This document shows, piece after piece, positions 1-7,168 of a stretch of 32,055 bases of DNA (position 1 is the stretch's first letter; each line of letters begins with the position of its first letter). The position numbers and the translations under genes were made by a program. A model generated the notes under the pieces. It saw only the letters and a program-made list of their open reading frames with translations. It was not told the DNA's origin and searched no databases. Source of the DNA: Bacteroidota bacterium (GTDB lineage Bacteria; Bacteroidota; Rhodothermia; Rhodothermales; UBA10348). The stretch spans positions 1 through 32,055 of the forward strand of contig JAQBZH010000028.1 of assembly GCA_027622005.1 (NCBI GenBank), given 5' to 3'.

Positions 1-35
1 TTTTAGAATTTCACCTGTTTTCAGATAAGGCGGTA

Positions 36-797
36 CTAGCTGAAAGTAACAACGCGCGTTCTGCAAACTTGTGTTGCCGTTCGAGAGAAGCCAGTAGCTT
101 GAAAGGATACCGTAACGCTCGTAGTCGAGCTGCTTACATTATCACACGCGAAGGTTGCCGCGATCTCCGCAGCCGTATATGGGAGCACTCCGATCTCAAG
201 ATAAACAGCAAACGCTTGGGCTGCATCAGCCGCAGTGATTTTTCCCGCCGCTAGGGCTTCCAGAATACTCAACTTTGCCGTTTTACCATTCGCAAATGTG
301 ACAGTCGTAGTTAGATTGGGATCCAGTGCTACAATTTTATTGTATAGCTCCACGGATTTGCGCTCTGCCGCATTGGAACCCTGAACCGTTGCCGGCCTAG
401 CATTGACGTTGGCGTCCATTGGATAAGATGTGGTGGTTGCACCCGTTGAAGCTACTGATAATGTCAAGCTAGCAGCATTGGTACTAGACAAGCCTGCAAT
501 CTGGGTCGTTGTCACACCTCCGGTAGTTGTCTGAACCGCAACTTGTCCTGTTGGCTGACCTGAAGCATTCACGAGAGGAGCGATGGTCGTGGTAGTAACA
601 ATAGCAGCTTGACCAGCGGTCGCAGGCGTTGTGGCCGCAATTTGAGTAATAGCTCCGGCAGCTGTGCTAACCGTGGTTCCTGCCGGAACAATCGCAGCAA
701 AATCCGCAACCACAGCTGCGACGATGTTTTGGACAACAGGTGCGCTAGCTGCAACCGTTGCTTCCCATACTTTTTCCAATGCTGCAATCTTCCTCAT
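36..797 (-). CDS. Thr/Ala-rich hypothetical protein
   Basis: The frame is open for 253 residues and starts at an ATG. I do not recognise the family. The protein is dominated by Thr, Ala, Val and Ser. Residues ~55-130 contain runs such as TTTT and QTTTGG; residues ~140-215 look more globular and helical (ELYNKIVALD, ILEALAAGKITAADAAQAF). Two cysteines lie near the C-terminus (FACDN and VCRTR) and could form a disulphide in an exported protein. No convincing signal peptide is visible: the N-terminus MRKIAALEKV is followed by an alternating Ala/Val stretch. A sigma70-like promoter points into the gene from an AT-rich upstream region. Composition differs from the neighbouring genes, which fits a surface protein or transferred DNA. 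A spurious frame is possible but less likely given its length and the promoter. Confidence 0.5.
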   Translation of the reverse strand: MRKIAALEKVWEATVAASAPVVQNIVAAVVADFAAIVPAGTTVSTAAGAITQIAATTPATAGQAAIVTTTTIAPLVNASGQPTGQVAVQTTTGGVTTTQIAGLSSTNAASLTLSVASTGATTTSYPMDANVNARPATVQGSNAAERKSVELYNKIVALDPNLTTTVTFANGKTAKLSILEALAAGKITAADAAQAFAVYLEIGVLPYTAAEIAATFACDNVSSSTTSVTVSFQATGFSRTATQVCRTRVVTFS

Positions 798-1094
798 CGT
801 TCGAGTCGCATGCCGTTAGCGTCACTGACACTGAAAGTAAAAATAATAAAATGGCTAAACAGTTTCGCTTGTTCACGACGGTTTCCCTATGGCTAATTTA
901 TAAATGGTCCAGCTATCAAGAAGTGTATCTAAAATACACGCTTAAATATTACCAGTTGTCAATTGTATAAAAATTTATGACCAATTGTCAATAATGTCAA
1001 GAGCAATTTACGACAAATTTGACAGAATCAAGCACTAGCAACAGTAAATTTCCAAACGATTACCCGGATAAAGAACATCCCACAAACGAGTCAT
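798..1094. other. AT-rich intergenic region
   Basis: About 300 bases without a gene, between the ZnuB-like permease stop and the start of the Thr/Ala-rich protein. It is clearly more AT-rich than its surroundings. The octamer TTGTCAAT occurs at 956-963 and again at 985-992, and a related TGTCAA at 995-1000. The only functional signal I see is the leftward promoter listed separately. No terminator hairpin for the metal operon is evident. Confidence 0.5.
962..991 (-). promoter_or_regulatory. sigma70-like promoter for the Thr/Ala-rich protein
   Basis: On the minus strand TTGACA (986-991) is followed by an 18-base spacer and TACAAT (962-967); a TATACA alternative (964-969) gives 16 bases. Both boxes are close to the classical -35/-10 consensus, unlike the TAnnTTTG elements elsewhere in this window. 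The 5' leader would be about 155 bases. The function is inferred from sequence only. Confidence 0.4.
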
Positions 1095-1901
1095 CTATCT
1101 CCGAACCAATCTCACCAGCGACGCCACGACGAAAATGGCCCCCAGCATTGCCACCACGGATGATCCAGCAGGGAAGTCAAACGTGACGGAGAAATAGATG
1201 CCGGCCACGCTTCCGAGGACACCGACCAACAAGGAAATGACCACCAGCCACGAATTATTGCGCGTCATCAAGACGGCTGAAACAGGTGGCACAACCAGGT
1301 AGGCAAAAATGGGAATCACCCCTCCTATTCGGACGGCCAGCACGATGGCCAGCCCAATTGAAATGTAGAAAAGGAAATTCCAGAGGTTAAAAGCGCTCAA
1401 ATTATCGACGTCTCTGGACTCAAACTTTTCGGTGATCTCCAAAAATTGCTTTCTAAAAATGAAGTGAACCACGCCCAAAATGGCAAAAACAATCGCCATC
1501 GGAATGTATTGAGCGCTCGTGGCCGTAAACACGCTTCCAAAGAGCACTTCTTGAATATCGGCGTCTCCGTGGGCTGCTTTGGAAATGAGGAGCACCGTTA
1601 CAGCGGATGAAACGGCGTACAGAATGCCGATGATGGACTCCAGTTTGAGCCGATTGTCCGTGACTTTGATGAATGACATCAAAAAGGCACCGACCAGTGT
1701 AAACGCAACCGAAATAATTAAGGGGTCCAGCTCAAAGTAAGCAGCGAACGCCACCCCCAGCATAGAGATCTGTCCCAATGCTAGGTCAACAAAAACAATG
1801 CCCCGACCAACAACGTGAACACCGAGATAGGAGAGCAACAGCCCCATAACGATGCTCACGATAAGCGCATTCCTCACAAAATCCAGGGCAAATAAATCCA
1901 T
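1095..1901 (-). CDS. Metal ABC transporter permease, ABC-3 (ZnuB/TroC) family
   Basis: This 268-residue polytopic inner-membrane protein matches the ABC-3 permease family, which moves zinc or manganese inward. About eight hydrophobic helices are visible, from MDLFALDFVRNALIVS at the N-terminus to the last helix ending in VRLVRR. Family-like segments include GRGIVFVDLALGQISMLGVA (residues ~33-52) and GGVIPIFAYLVVPP (~193-206); the length is normal. It is the last gene of a three-gene minus-strand set, 33 bases after the binding protein. No cognate ATPase follows or precedes it here, so one must be supplied from elsewhere. Zinc is more likely than manganese, judging from the ligands of the adjacent binding protein. 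The family call is secure; the substrate is inferred. Confidence 0.9.
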   Translation of the reverse strand: MDLFALDFVRNALIVSIVMGLLLSYLGVHVVGRGIVFVDLALGQISMLGVAFAAYFELDPLIISVAFTLVGAFLMSFIKVTDNRLKLESIIGILYAVSSAVTVLLISKAAHGDADIQEVLFGSVFTATSAQYIPMAIVFAILGVVHFIFRKQFLEITEKFESRDVDNLSAFNLWNFLFYISIGLAIVLAVRIGGVIPIFAYLVVPPVSAVLMTRNNSWLVVISLLVGVLGSVAGIYFSVTFDFPAGSSVVAMLGAIFVVASLVRLVRR

Positions 1902-1934
1902 TTACGGCGAAAAGAGGTTTGAGAATATTTCCGT

Positions 1935-2864
1935 TTAGTGGCTGGCTTTTTGAAGAGCAGCGACTATTAGATTAACATTATAATCGAATACATCAAAGTA
2001 CGTTTTTACCTCCCGAAATGCCCCCACCGATGTGGCTAAGTGTAAAACGGATCCTCCGACTTTTCCTGCGACTAAATTGGCTGCATCGGCCTTTTCATAG
2101 GGCGACATAATGATTACCGAAACGCTTTGGGAGGACATCGTATTCATCACTTTAGCCAGTTGTGAGGGCGATGGAGGAATCCCCGGCTTGGGCTCCAGAA
2201 AAGCCACGATGTCGAGACCAAACGCCGTTTCGAAATAGGGCCATTGATCGTGAAACGCGACGATTTTGGTCCCATTGAACGGTTTCATCTTCAGTTTCCA
2301 TCCGGCTATTTTGGCGTCCAGCGCTTCATTGAATGCCTTGAGGTTGGCCGCAAAATAGGCTTTATTGGCCGGTTGAAGCTTAATTAAGCCGTTGTAAATG
2401 TTTTGGGCGATGATGTGCCCGACGAAAGGATCGAGCCAGTAATGCGGATTACCAAAGACGTGTATATCGCCCTGCTCCCGACTGACACTGGAGGGGACAT
2501 TTAGCAACGGGACGCCGACCGAGGTATCTACATATCCGGCAGAACCGGACTGGATTTTGGAATTTCTGGAGCTCGCCAAGAGAGACGGAGCCCAACCAGT
2601 GGTCAAATCCAAACCCGATGTAATGAAAAGATCCGCCTTAGCGAGTTTTAGAATATGACTGGGCTTGGGATCTACAAAGTGGGGATTCTGATACCCGGTC
2701 GCAATGGAGATGACTTCGACCTTATCACCCCCAATTTGCTGGGTTATCTGTTGAAGGTCGGTAAGCGTCGTTACGACGCTGAGCTTTTTCTGGGCGAATG
2801 CGGACGTTGCCACAAAACATGTGACAGCCGTAATCAACAAACATTTAAATCGAATCATCGTCAT
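1935..2864 (-). CDS. Zinc-type ABC transporter substrate-binding protein (ZnuA-like)
   Basis: A 309-residue periplasmic binding protein of the cluster A-I (TroA/ZnuA) family. The N-terminus MTMIRFKCLLITAVTCFVATSAFA is a signal peptide with cleavage after AFA; an alternative ATG lies two codons in. Putative metal ligands are His62 (QNPHFVDPKPS), His141 (GNPHYWLDP) and His205 (AFHDQWPY), close to the three-histidine set described for E. coli ZnuA. Where many relatives have LDP near the C-terminus this protein reads LATS, so the acidic fourth ligand of the manganese-type proteins seems absent. The His-rich loop typical of many zinc proteins is also missing. The gene starts 7 bases after the upstream outer-membrane protein gene, so the two are probably co-transcribed. 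Confidence 0.88.
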   Translation of the reverse strand: MTMIRFKCLLITAVTCFVATSAFAQKKLSVVTTLTDLQQITQQIGGDKVEVISIATGYQNPHFVDPKPSHILKLAKADLFITSGLDLTTGWAPSLLASSRNSKIQSGSAGYVDTSVGVPLLNVPSSVSREQGDIHVFGNPHYWLDPFVGHIIAQNIYNGLIKLQPANKAYFAANLKAFNEALDAKIAGWKLKMKPFNGTKIVAFHDQWPYFETAFGLDIVAFLEPKPGIPPSPSQLAKVMNTMSSQSVSVIIMSPYEKADAANLVAGKVGGSVLHLATSVGAFREVKTYFDVFDYNVNLIVAALQKASH

Positions 2865-2871
2865 TCATTTA

Positions 2872-3915
2872 CTAATACTCATGGGCTCCGTGGGTACCAA
2901 TTACAAATACCATGCCCACCAATGCCTGATACGACTGGTCCATGTCTGGTCCCCAAGAAGTTCGGCCGCCCAATTCAATCTTTTGATACTCGCTTAAATA
3001 CCAGCCGAGGGTCGTAGACACCGCTTTTTCATTCCAGTCGGGATTGTCCGGAAGATCGGCTTGATCGAAACGCCCCGTTAGAAACCACCGACGTGCAAGT
3101 TGATAGTTGATCAGGGCATAAAACCCGTTGGCTTTTATGGTGGACGCACCAAGGTCTTTTTGGCTCTGAAAAGCTTCAAGCTGAAGGGTTAGCGACTTAT
3201 ACGTATTGAATTGTAAAGGCTTCCATTTATACGTGATATCAACACCCCCGATAGTCGTGTTTCTGCCTTCGCTATTGGGTCCGGTTAGACCACTTATTCC
3301 GAGTTCGAGGCTGGCATTGTCAGAAAGGTCCCAAAAGTTTTTAAGATGACTCGTGTAAAGCATGCGGTTGCCTTCAGCACGGGCAAAACTCTCGCTTTCG
3401 CCGGGTCCGCGGGTCACTTCAAAGGACAGCTCTTGATAAAACCGAGAGTTCGGCACGAGCCAATTCACGGAAGCGCCCTGATCATTGAGCCCTTCATCAC
3501 CAAAAAAATTGGCGTATACAGCAGGCACATCGATAAAGGGAAGGGCGTGCGGGTGCAAACGATTGATCTTGCCCACATTGCTTCGAAACTTACCCACCTT
3601 GGCCTGCAATTGGTACGGTAGATTCAGCGTTGTGAGGTAGGCCTCTTCGAGTTCAAACTCGAACTCGCCGTCATCGTGGCCCATTCCGATAAAAATGTCT
3701 GCCCGGGCGAACGGATCAATAACCGACCGAAACGACGTCTCAACTTCGGACATTTCCATATCCAAGTTGCGCGGACCTTCGGAGGTATACCACGCCCTAA
3801 AATCACCAATTAAGGCGATATCAGGGTTGGTAACTTTGGGCGTGACCTGAGCCTTGGTCGACGTCGGGATTAGTAAGAAAACAGCCAACCACAAAAAGGA
3901 AAATCGGTTGATCAT
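2872..3915 (-). CDS. Outer-membrane beta-barrel protein of the zinc uptake operon
   Basis: A 347-residue protein with a signal peptide (MINRFSFLWLAVFLLIPTSTKA, cleavage after KAQ or KA). The mature part is rich in alternating aromatic/polar strands (for example RFYQELSFEVTRG and WFLTGRFDQADL), as in porins. It ends in GTHGAHEY with a strand just before. It resembles the poorly characterised porin-like proteins that accompany zinc ABC transporters in Bacteroidota-type genomes. As the first gene of the set, 7 bases before the ZnuA-like gene, it probably carries metal or a metal complex across the outer membrane. I see no clear Zur operator in the 100 bases upstream. The barrel call is good; the transport role is inferred from context. 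Confidence 0.72.
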   Translation of the reverse strand: MINRFSFLWLAVFLLIPTSTKAQVTPKVTNPDIALIGDFRAWYTSEGPRNLDMEMSEVETSFRSVIDPFARADIFIGMGHDDGEFEFELEEAYLTTLNLPYQLQAKVGKFRSNVGKINRLHPHALPFIDVPAVYANFFGDEGLNDQGASVNWLVPNSRFYQELSFEVTRGPGESESFARAEGNRMLYTSHLKNFWDLSDNASLELGISGLTGPNSEGRNTTIGGVDITYKWKPLQFNTYKSLTLQLEAFQSQKDLGASTIKANGFYALINYQLARRWFLTGRFDQADLPDNPDWNEKAVSTTLGWYLSEYQKIELGGRTSWGPDMDQSYQALVGMVFVIGTHGAHEY

Positions 3916-4042
3916 GATTCAGGGAGCCTAATTTGCAATAGATTTACTCGATAGTGGAATCTGATTTTCCAAATCGTCGAAAACTACTTGATAGACGCCC
4001 CCGATAAGATTCGGATTCCTCAGCCCCTTATTTGTTGAAAAG

Positions 4043-4342
4043 CTATTCCGACGTCATTACATCCACGGGGTTTGCACTCGCTGCTTTGATGGTTTGCGTA
4101 CCGATGGTAGCCAACGCCAGCAAAGAAATCGGGAGCACGCCGATCAGAAGTATCCCGATCGTTAAATCGATCCGTTGTGCAAAAGAGGAAAGCAAGAGTG
4201 AGTTGAGCGCCCAGGCAGCGGGTGCTCCGAACGCGATAGCCATGACCATCAACCGGACATATTCGCCGGAAAGCAATCGTACCAGTTGCCAATGCGTAGC
4301 TCCCATCGTTTTGCGAATACCAACCTCTTTGAAATCGCCGAT
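4043..4342 (-). pseudogene. C-terminal remnant of an FtsX/MacB-type permease
   Basis: The frame encodes the last ~100 residues of a duplicated-FtsX permease: IGDFKEVGIRKTMGATHWQL, then two further hydrophobic segments, ending in KAASANPVDVMTSE and a TAG stop. The EVGIRKTMGA motif is the conserved cytoplasmic loop before the last helices. An in-frame TGA lies immediately upstream (4343-4345), exactly where recognisable homology ends. More than 600 N-terminal residues are missing, and the adjoining DNA belongs to another permease gene on the opposite strand. It is not expected to be functional. Confidence 0.8.
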
Positions 4343-4346
4343 TCAG

Positions 4347-4916
4347 CCTATGATAATCGACCAAAATCCGACCAACTTCGACAATATCATCATGAGGATT
4401 GCTCCGAATTCGGCGGCTTCAGTGCTCCGAGACGCCTCCAAAGTATGGAGTGAAGTGGCGCCCGACCGTCCGTTCGACTTTTCTTTTGTCGATGATCAAT
4501 TCGCATCGCAGTTTGGAACAGACGAGATCATTCGCACCCTTTTAGGAATTCTAGGGGCATTTAGTATGTTGATAGGCGTGGTTGGCCTCTTTGCGCTGAC
4601 CTCGCTATCGGTAGAACTTAGAAAAGGGGAGATGGCCATTCGGAAATCGCTCGGCGCTTCATCTCAATCAATTTTCGGATTGTTGGCTTCGGATAGTGTA
4701 AAACTTATTGGGTTCGCCCTGCTCGCCGCCATTCCCGTAACGTTGGTGTTGATCAGTCGATGGCTGGAAAGCTTTCCGTTCGTAGCTCCATTATCCCCGA
4801 TTTCTTTCTTGATGGTGGGTATCGGAACCATCGTTCTTGCGCTACTATCGATATCATTCAATCTTATAAAAGTAGCGGTACGTCCGGTTATCGAGACGAT
4901 TCGGAATTCTGAATAA
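4347..4916 (+). pseudogene. C-terminal remnant of a second FtsX/MacB-type permease
   Basis: About 190 residues of a permease C-terminal half. The order is the end of the extracytoplasmic domain (PMIIDQNPTNFDNIIMRIAP), a hydrophobic helix (GILGAFSMLIGVVGLFAL), the loop ELRKGEMAIRKSLGASSQ, then two more helices, ending in RPVIETIRNSE and a TAA. The frame is open leftward to 4032, but residues upstream of about 4347 are only the antisense of the other permease remnant. The first ATG after the junction (4350) lies inside the extracytoplasmic domain, so the N-terminal membrane helix and most of the protein are missing. It faces away from the minus-strand remnant. Confidence 0.8.
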
Positions 4917-4985
4917 CAATAATCTCCCGCCAGTCTTTTTCGATAGATTGTCACCTAGGGCAATTCGTTTGAAAAGGGCAGGGGT

Positions 4986-5016
4986 TATGCAAAAGGGCGA
5001 AATGCGTCTATATTTG
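4986..5016 (+). promoter_or_regulatory. Bacteroidota-type promoter, near-leaderless
   Basis: TATATTTG at 5009-5016 matches the -7 consensus TAnnTTTG. TATG at 4986-4989, 19 bases upstream, is one mismatch from the -33 TTTG. Only four bases separate the -7 box from the ATG at 5021, so the transcript would start at or next to the start codon. No Shine-Dalgarno sequence fits between them. Confidence 0.45.
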
Positions 5017-5020
5017 TGGT

Positions 5021-5737
5021 ATGGACATCGAAACACTAAAAAGCAAAATCGACAGGCAGTGGGGCTACCGCGTCGCAGAGGAGTTGCGTGTTCGCGATTT
5101 GAAGAATCAGACGAACGATCAGTGGCTGGGCGCGCTAACGAATGTTCATTATGTAAAAGAACCAACGGGCTACCTATTTCAGGCAGCATCCAACGTCCAA
5201 AAGGAGCTTTACAAAAGTGGCATAATGTTTTGCTTCATAGGCGGGATCCCGCTCCAACGTTGGGGCGAAGTTCGCCAGACGAATGACGTTGACTTGACCA
5301 TTTTCTGCGATCTAGGAGACGAAATAAAGGTTTTTGATGTTTTAAATTCCATTTTAGAGTCCCGAATTGAGGATCCCAAACAGATGGTTCGATTTGGACG
5401 GATGTATTTAGGGAAGACAAAGAGCGAAATTCAGGTTGATATCTCGCTCGGCTTCACCCCATATGAGCGACGCATGATGGAACGAGCCGTTGACGTCGAT
5501 TATGGTGTTGACGTGCCGTTGCATTGCTGCTCGGCTGAGGATCTTGTTATCACCAAAACCATGGCCGCAAGAGGCCAAGATTGGGTTGATATTAACCGCG
5601 TCATCCAGCGAAGTGGGATGAATATGAATTGGGAATTGGTTTACTCGGAACTGGAGTCGCTTTTGGAGATGGTTTACCAAGAAGACCGATTGGCCCGTCT
5701 GAAGTCAATGGTCGACGCAGAATATCCTAAGGGTTGA
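5021..5737 (+). CDS. Nucleotidyltransferase-fold protein, AbiEii-like
   Basis: A 238-residue protein with the minimal nucleotidyltransferase signature: FIGGIPLQRWGEVRQTNDVD (residues ~72-91; GG at 74-75, Asp89 and Asp91) and a third acidic residue, Asp140, in SEIQVDISLG. The later segment SAEDLVITKTMAARGQDWVD is typical of the AbiEii/AbiGii-like group. Members can transfer nucleotides to RNA or protein and often act as toxins in type IV toxin-antitoxin pairs. No antitoxin (AbiEi-like) gene is next to it; the upstream neighbour is a permease remnant. About 70 residues precede the catalytic GG, a longer N-terminus than the compact members have. The family is a confident call; a toxin role is unproven and the gene may be a housekeeping or orphan member. 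Confidence 0.75.
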   Translation: MDIETLKSKIDRQWGYRVAEELRVRDLKNQTNDQWLGALTNVHYVKEPTGYLFQAASNVQKELYKSGIMFCFIGGIPLQRWGEVRQTNDVDLTIFCDLGDEIKVFDVLNSILESRIEDPKQMVRFGRMYLGKTKSEIQVDISLGFTPYERRMMERAVDVDYGVDVPLHCCSAEDLVITKTMAARGQDWVDINRVIQRSGMNMNWELVYSELESLLEMVYQEDRLARLKSMVDAEYPKG

Positions 5738-5770
5738 TTCTGTTGGCTAGCCCCCCGAGCTACCCAAATA

Positions 5771-7168
5771 TTAGTGCAGCTCGTCGGGCGTCGGAAGCGG
5801 CTTCATTTTTCCGCTCGCGAGTCTTTCTTGATATTCATTCCAATTCATGGATGGAATAGATGACTCCTTCTCAACCATCGTGATACAGCCTTCGGACGGG
5901 CAGACAATCGAGCATAAGTTGCAACCCACGCAGGTGTCTTGTTTGATCTCGTATTTGTTGACGTATCCGTGCCCAGCTCCAGCAATAATTTGCTTTCCGG
6001 CGTTGGTCGTGGTAGCGGCAGAGCCGCCGCTCGAAGCGTAATCCTCGGCCATAACCTGAAGCTGCGCAATGGATTGATGGGCTCCATCCTCACAGGCAAT
6101 AAAACATAGGCCGCAGTGTACGCACTTCGACTGGTCAATTTCGGCCACCACTTTATAACCTAGATCGAGCGTATTCCAGTTGCCGACGGACTGGACCGAG
6201 CGTCCAATGAACTGATCGAGTGTAGCAAAGCCCTTATCGCGCATCCAGTTTTCGAGGCCAGAGCTGAGGTGCTCCACAATTCGGAATCCGTAGTGCATGA
6301 CCGCCGTGCAAACTTGGACGTTCGAAGCGCCCAAAAGCATAAATTCGATAGCGTCTTGCCAGGCCTGCACGCCTCCGATTCCTGAAATCGGAATGCCAAA
6401 ACGGGGATTGGAAGCCAGTTGCTGCACCATGTTTAAAGCGATGGGCTTGACCGCGGGGCCGCAATATCCGCCGTGCGAACCTTTTCCTGCAACGTGTGGA
6501 ATCGGGCTAAACGTATCCAGATCGACTCCAATAATCGAGTTGATAGTGTTGATTAGAGAAACACCATCAGCGCCGCCATTTTTAGCGGCAAGTCCCACCG
6601 GAATGATGTCGGTTACGTTAGGCGTCAATTTAACCAGAACAGGCGTTTGGGCTGCTTCCTTTACCCATTCTGTGACCATTTGGGCGTATTCGGGTACCTG
6701 TCCCACTGCCGACCCCATGCCGCGCTCGCTCATCCCATGCGGGCAGCCAAAATTCAGTTCTAAGCCGTCACATCCGGTGTCTTCGGTTCGCTTGACGATA
6801 TCGTGCCAGGATTCGCGGTTGGAATCGACCATCAAGGAGACGACCACCGCTCGGTCGGGGAATTCGCGTTTAACTTCGCGGATTTCTTTGAGGTTGATCG
6901 CTAATGATCGGTCTGTAATGAGCTCTATGTTGTTGAAGCCCATCATTTTGCGGCCATCGTAGCTGAGGCCCCCATAGCGGGAGGACACGTTTACGATCGG
7001 TTCGTGCCCGAGCGTTTTCCATACGGCGCCGCCCCATCCGGCTTCGAAGGCGCGAGCAATCTGGTATCCCGTATTGGTTGGAGGGGCGCTTGCTAGCCAA
7101 AACGGGTTTGGGCTGCGGATGCCGGCCACATTGGCCGAAAGGTCGGGTTTTTTTGCTTTTAAACTCAT
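5771..7168 (-). CDS. preA: NAD-dependent dihydropyrimidine dehydrogenase, subunit PreA
   Basis: This is the catalytic subunit that reduces uracil and thymine to the 5,6-dihydro forms, the first step of the reductive route. The N-terminal ~330 residues form a dihydroorotate-dehydrogenase-like FMN barrel; LELNFGCPHGMSERGMG (~residue 140) and the GGVQAWQDA region are characteristic. Two 4Fe-4S motifs follow at the C-terminus: KCVHCGLCFIAC (~residues 348-359) and TCVGCNLCSIVC (~413-424). The length of 465 residues fits a somewhat extended PreA; the extra ~25 residues between the clusters are Ser/Ala/Thr-rich. Its ATG overlaps the preT stop as ATGA, so the two should be translationally coupled and made in equal amounts. 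It is the last gene of the cluster. Confidence 0.95.
   Translation of the reverse strand: MSLKAKKPDLSANVAGIRSPNPFWLASAPPTNTGYQIARAFEAGWGGAVWKTLGHEPIVNVSSRYGGLSYDGRKMMGFNNIELITDRSLAINLKEIREVKREFPDRAVVVSLMVDSNRESWHDIVKRTEDTGCDGLELNFGCPHGMSERGMGSAVGQVPEYAQMVTEWVKEAAQTPVLVKLTPNVTDIIPVGLAAKNGGADGVSLINTINSIIGVDLDTFSPIPHVAGKGSHGGYCGPAVKPIALNMVQQLASNPRFGIPISGIGGVQAWQDAIEFMLLGASNVQVCTAVMHYGFRIVEHLSSGLENWMRDKGFATLDQFIGRSVQSVGNWNTLDLGYKVVAEIDQSKCVHCGLCFIACEDGAHQSIAQLQVMAEDYASSGGSAATTTNAGKQIIAGAGHGYVNKYEIKQDTCVGCNLCSIVCPSEGCITMVEKESSIPSMNWNEYQERLASGKMKPLPTPDELH

Noticed and set aside
1-12. Shared octamer TTTTAGAA near both window ends
   Set aside because: Eight bases recur by chance in 32 kb of this composition; it does not demonstrate a repeat or circular join.
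4032-4346. Plus-strand N-terminal part of the 294-residue open frame that continues into the second permease remnant
   Set aside because: Its residues are only the antisense of the minus-strand permease remnant, and the true homology of the plus-strand piece begins at about 4347.
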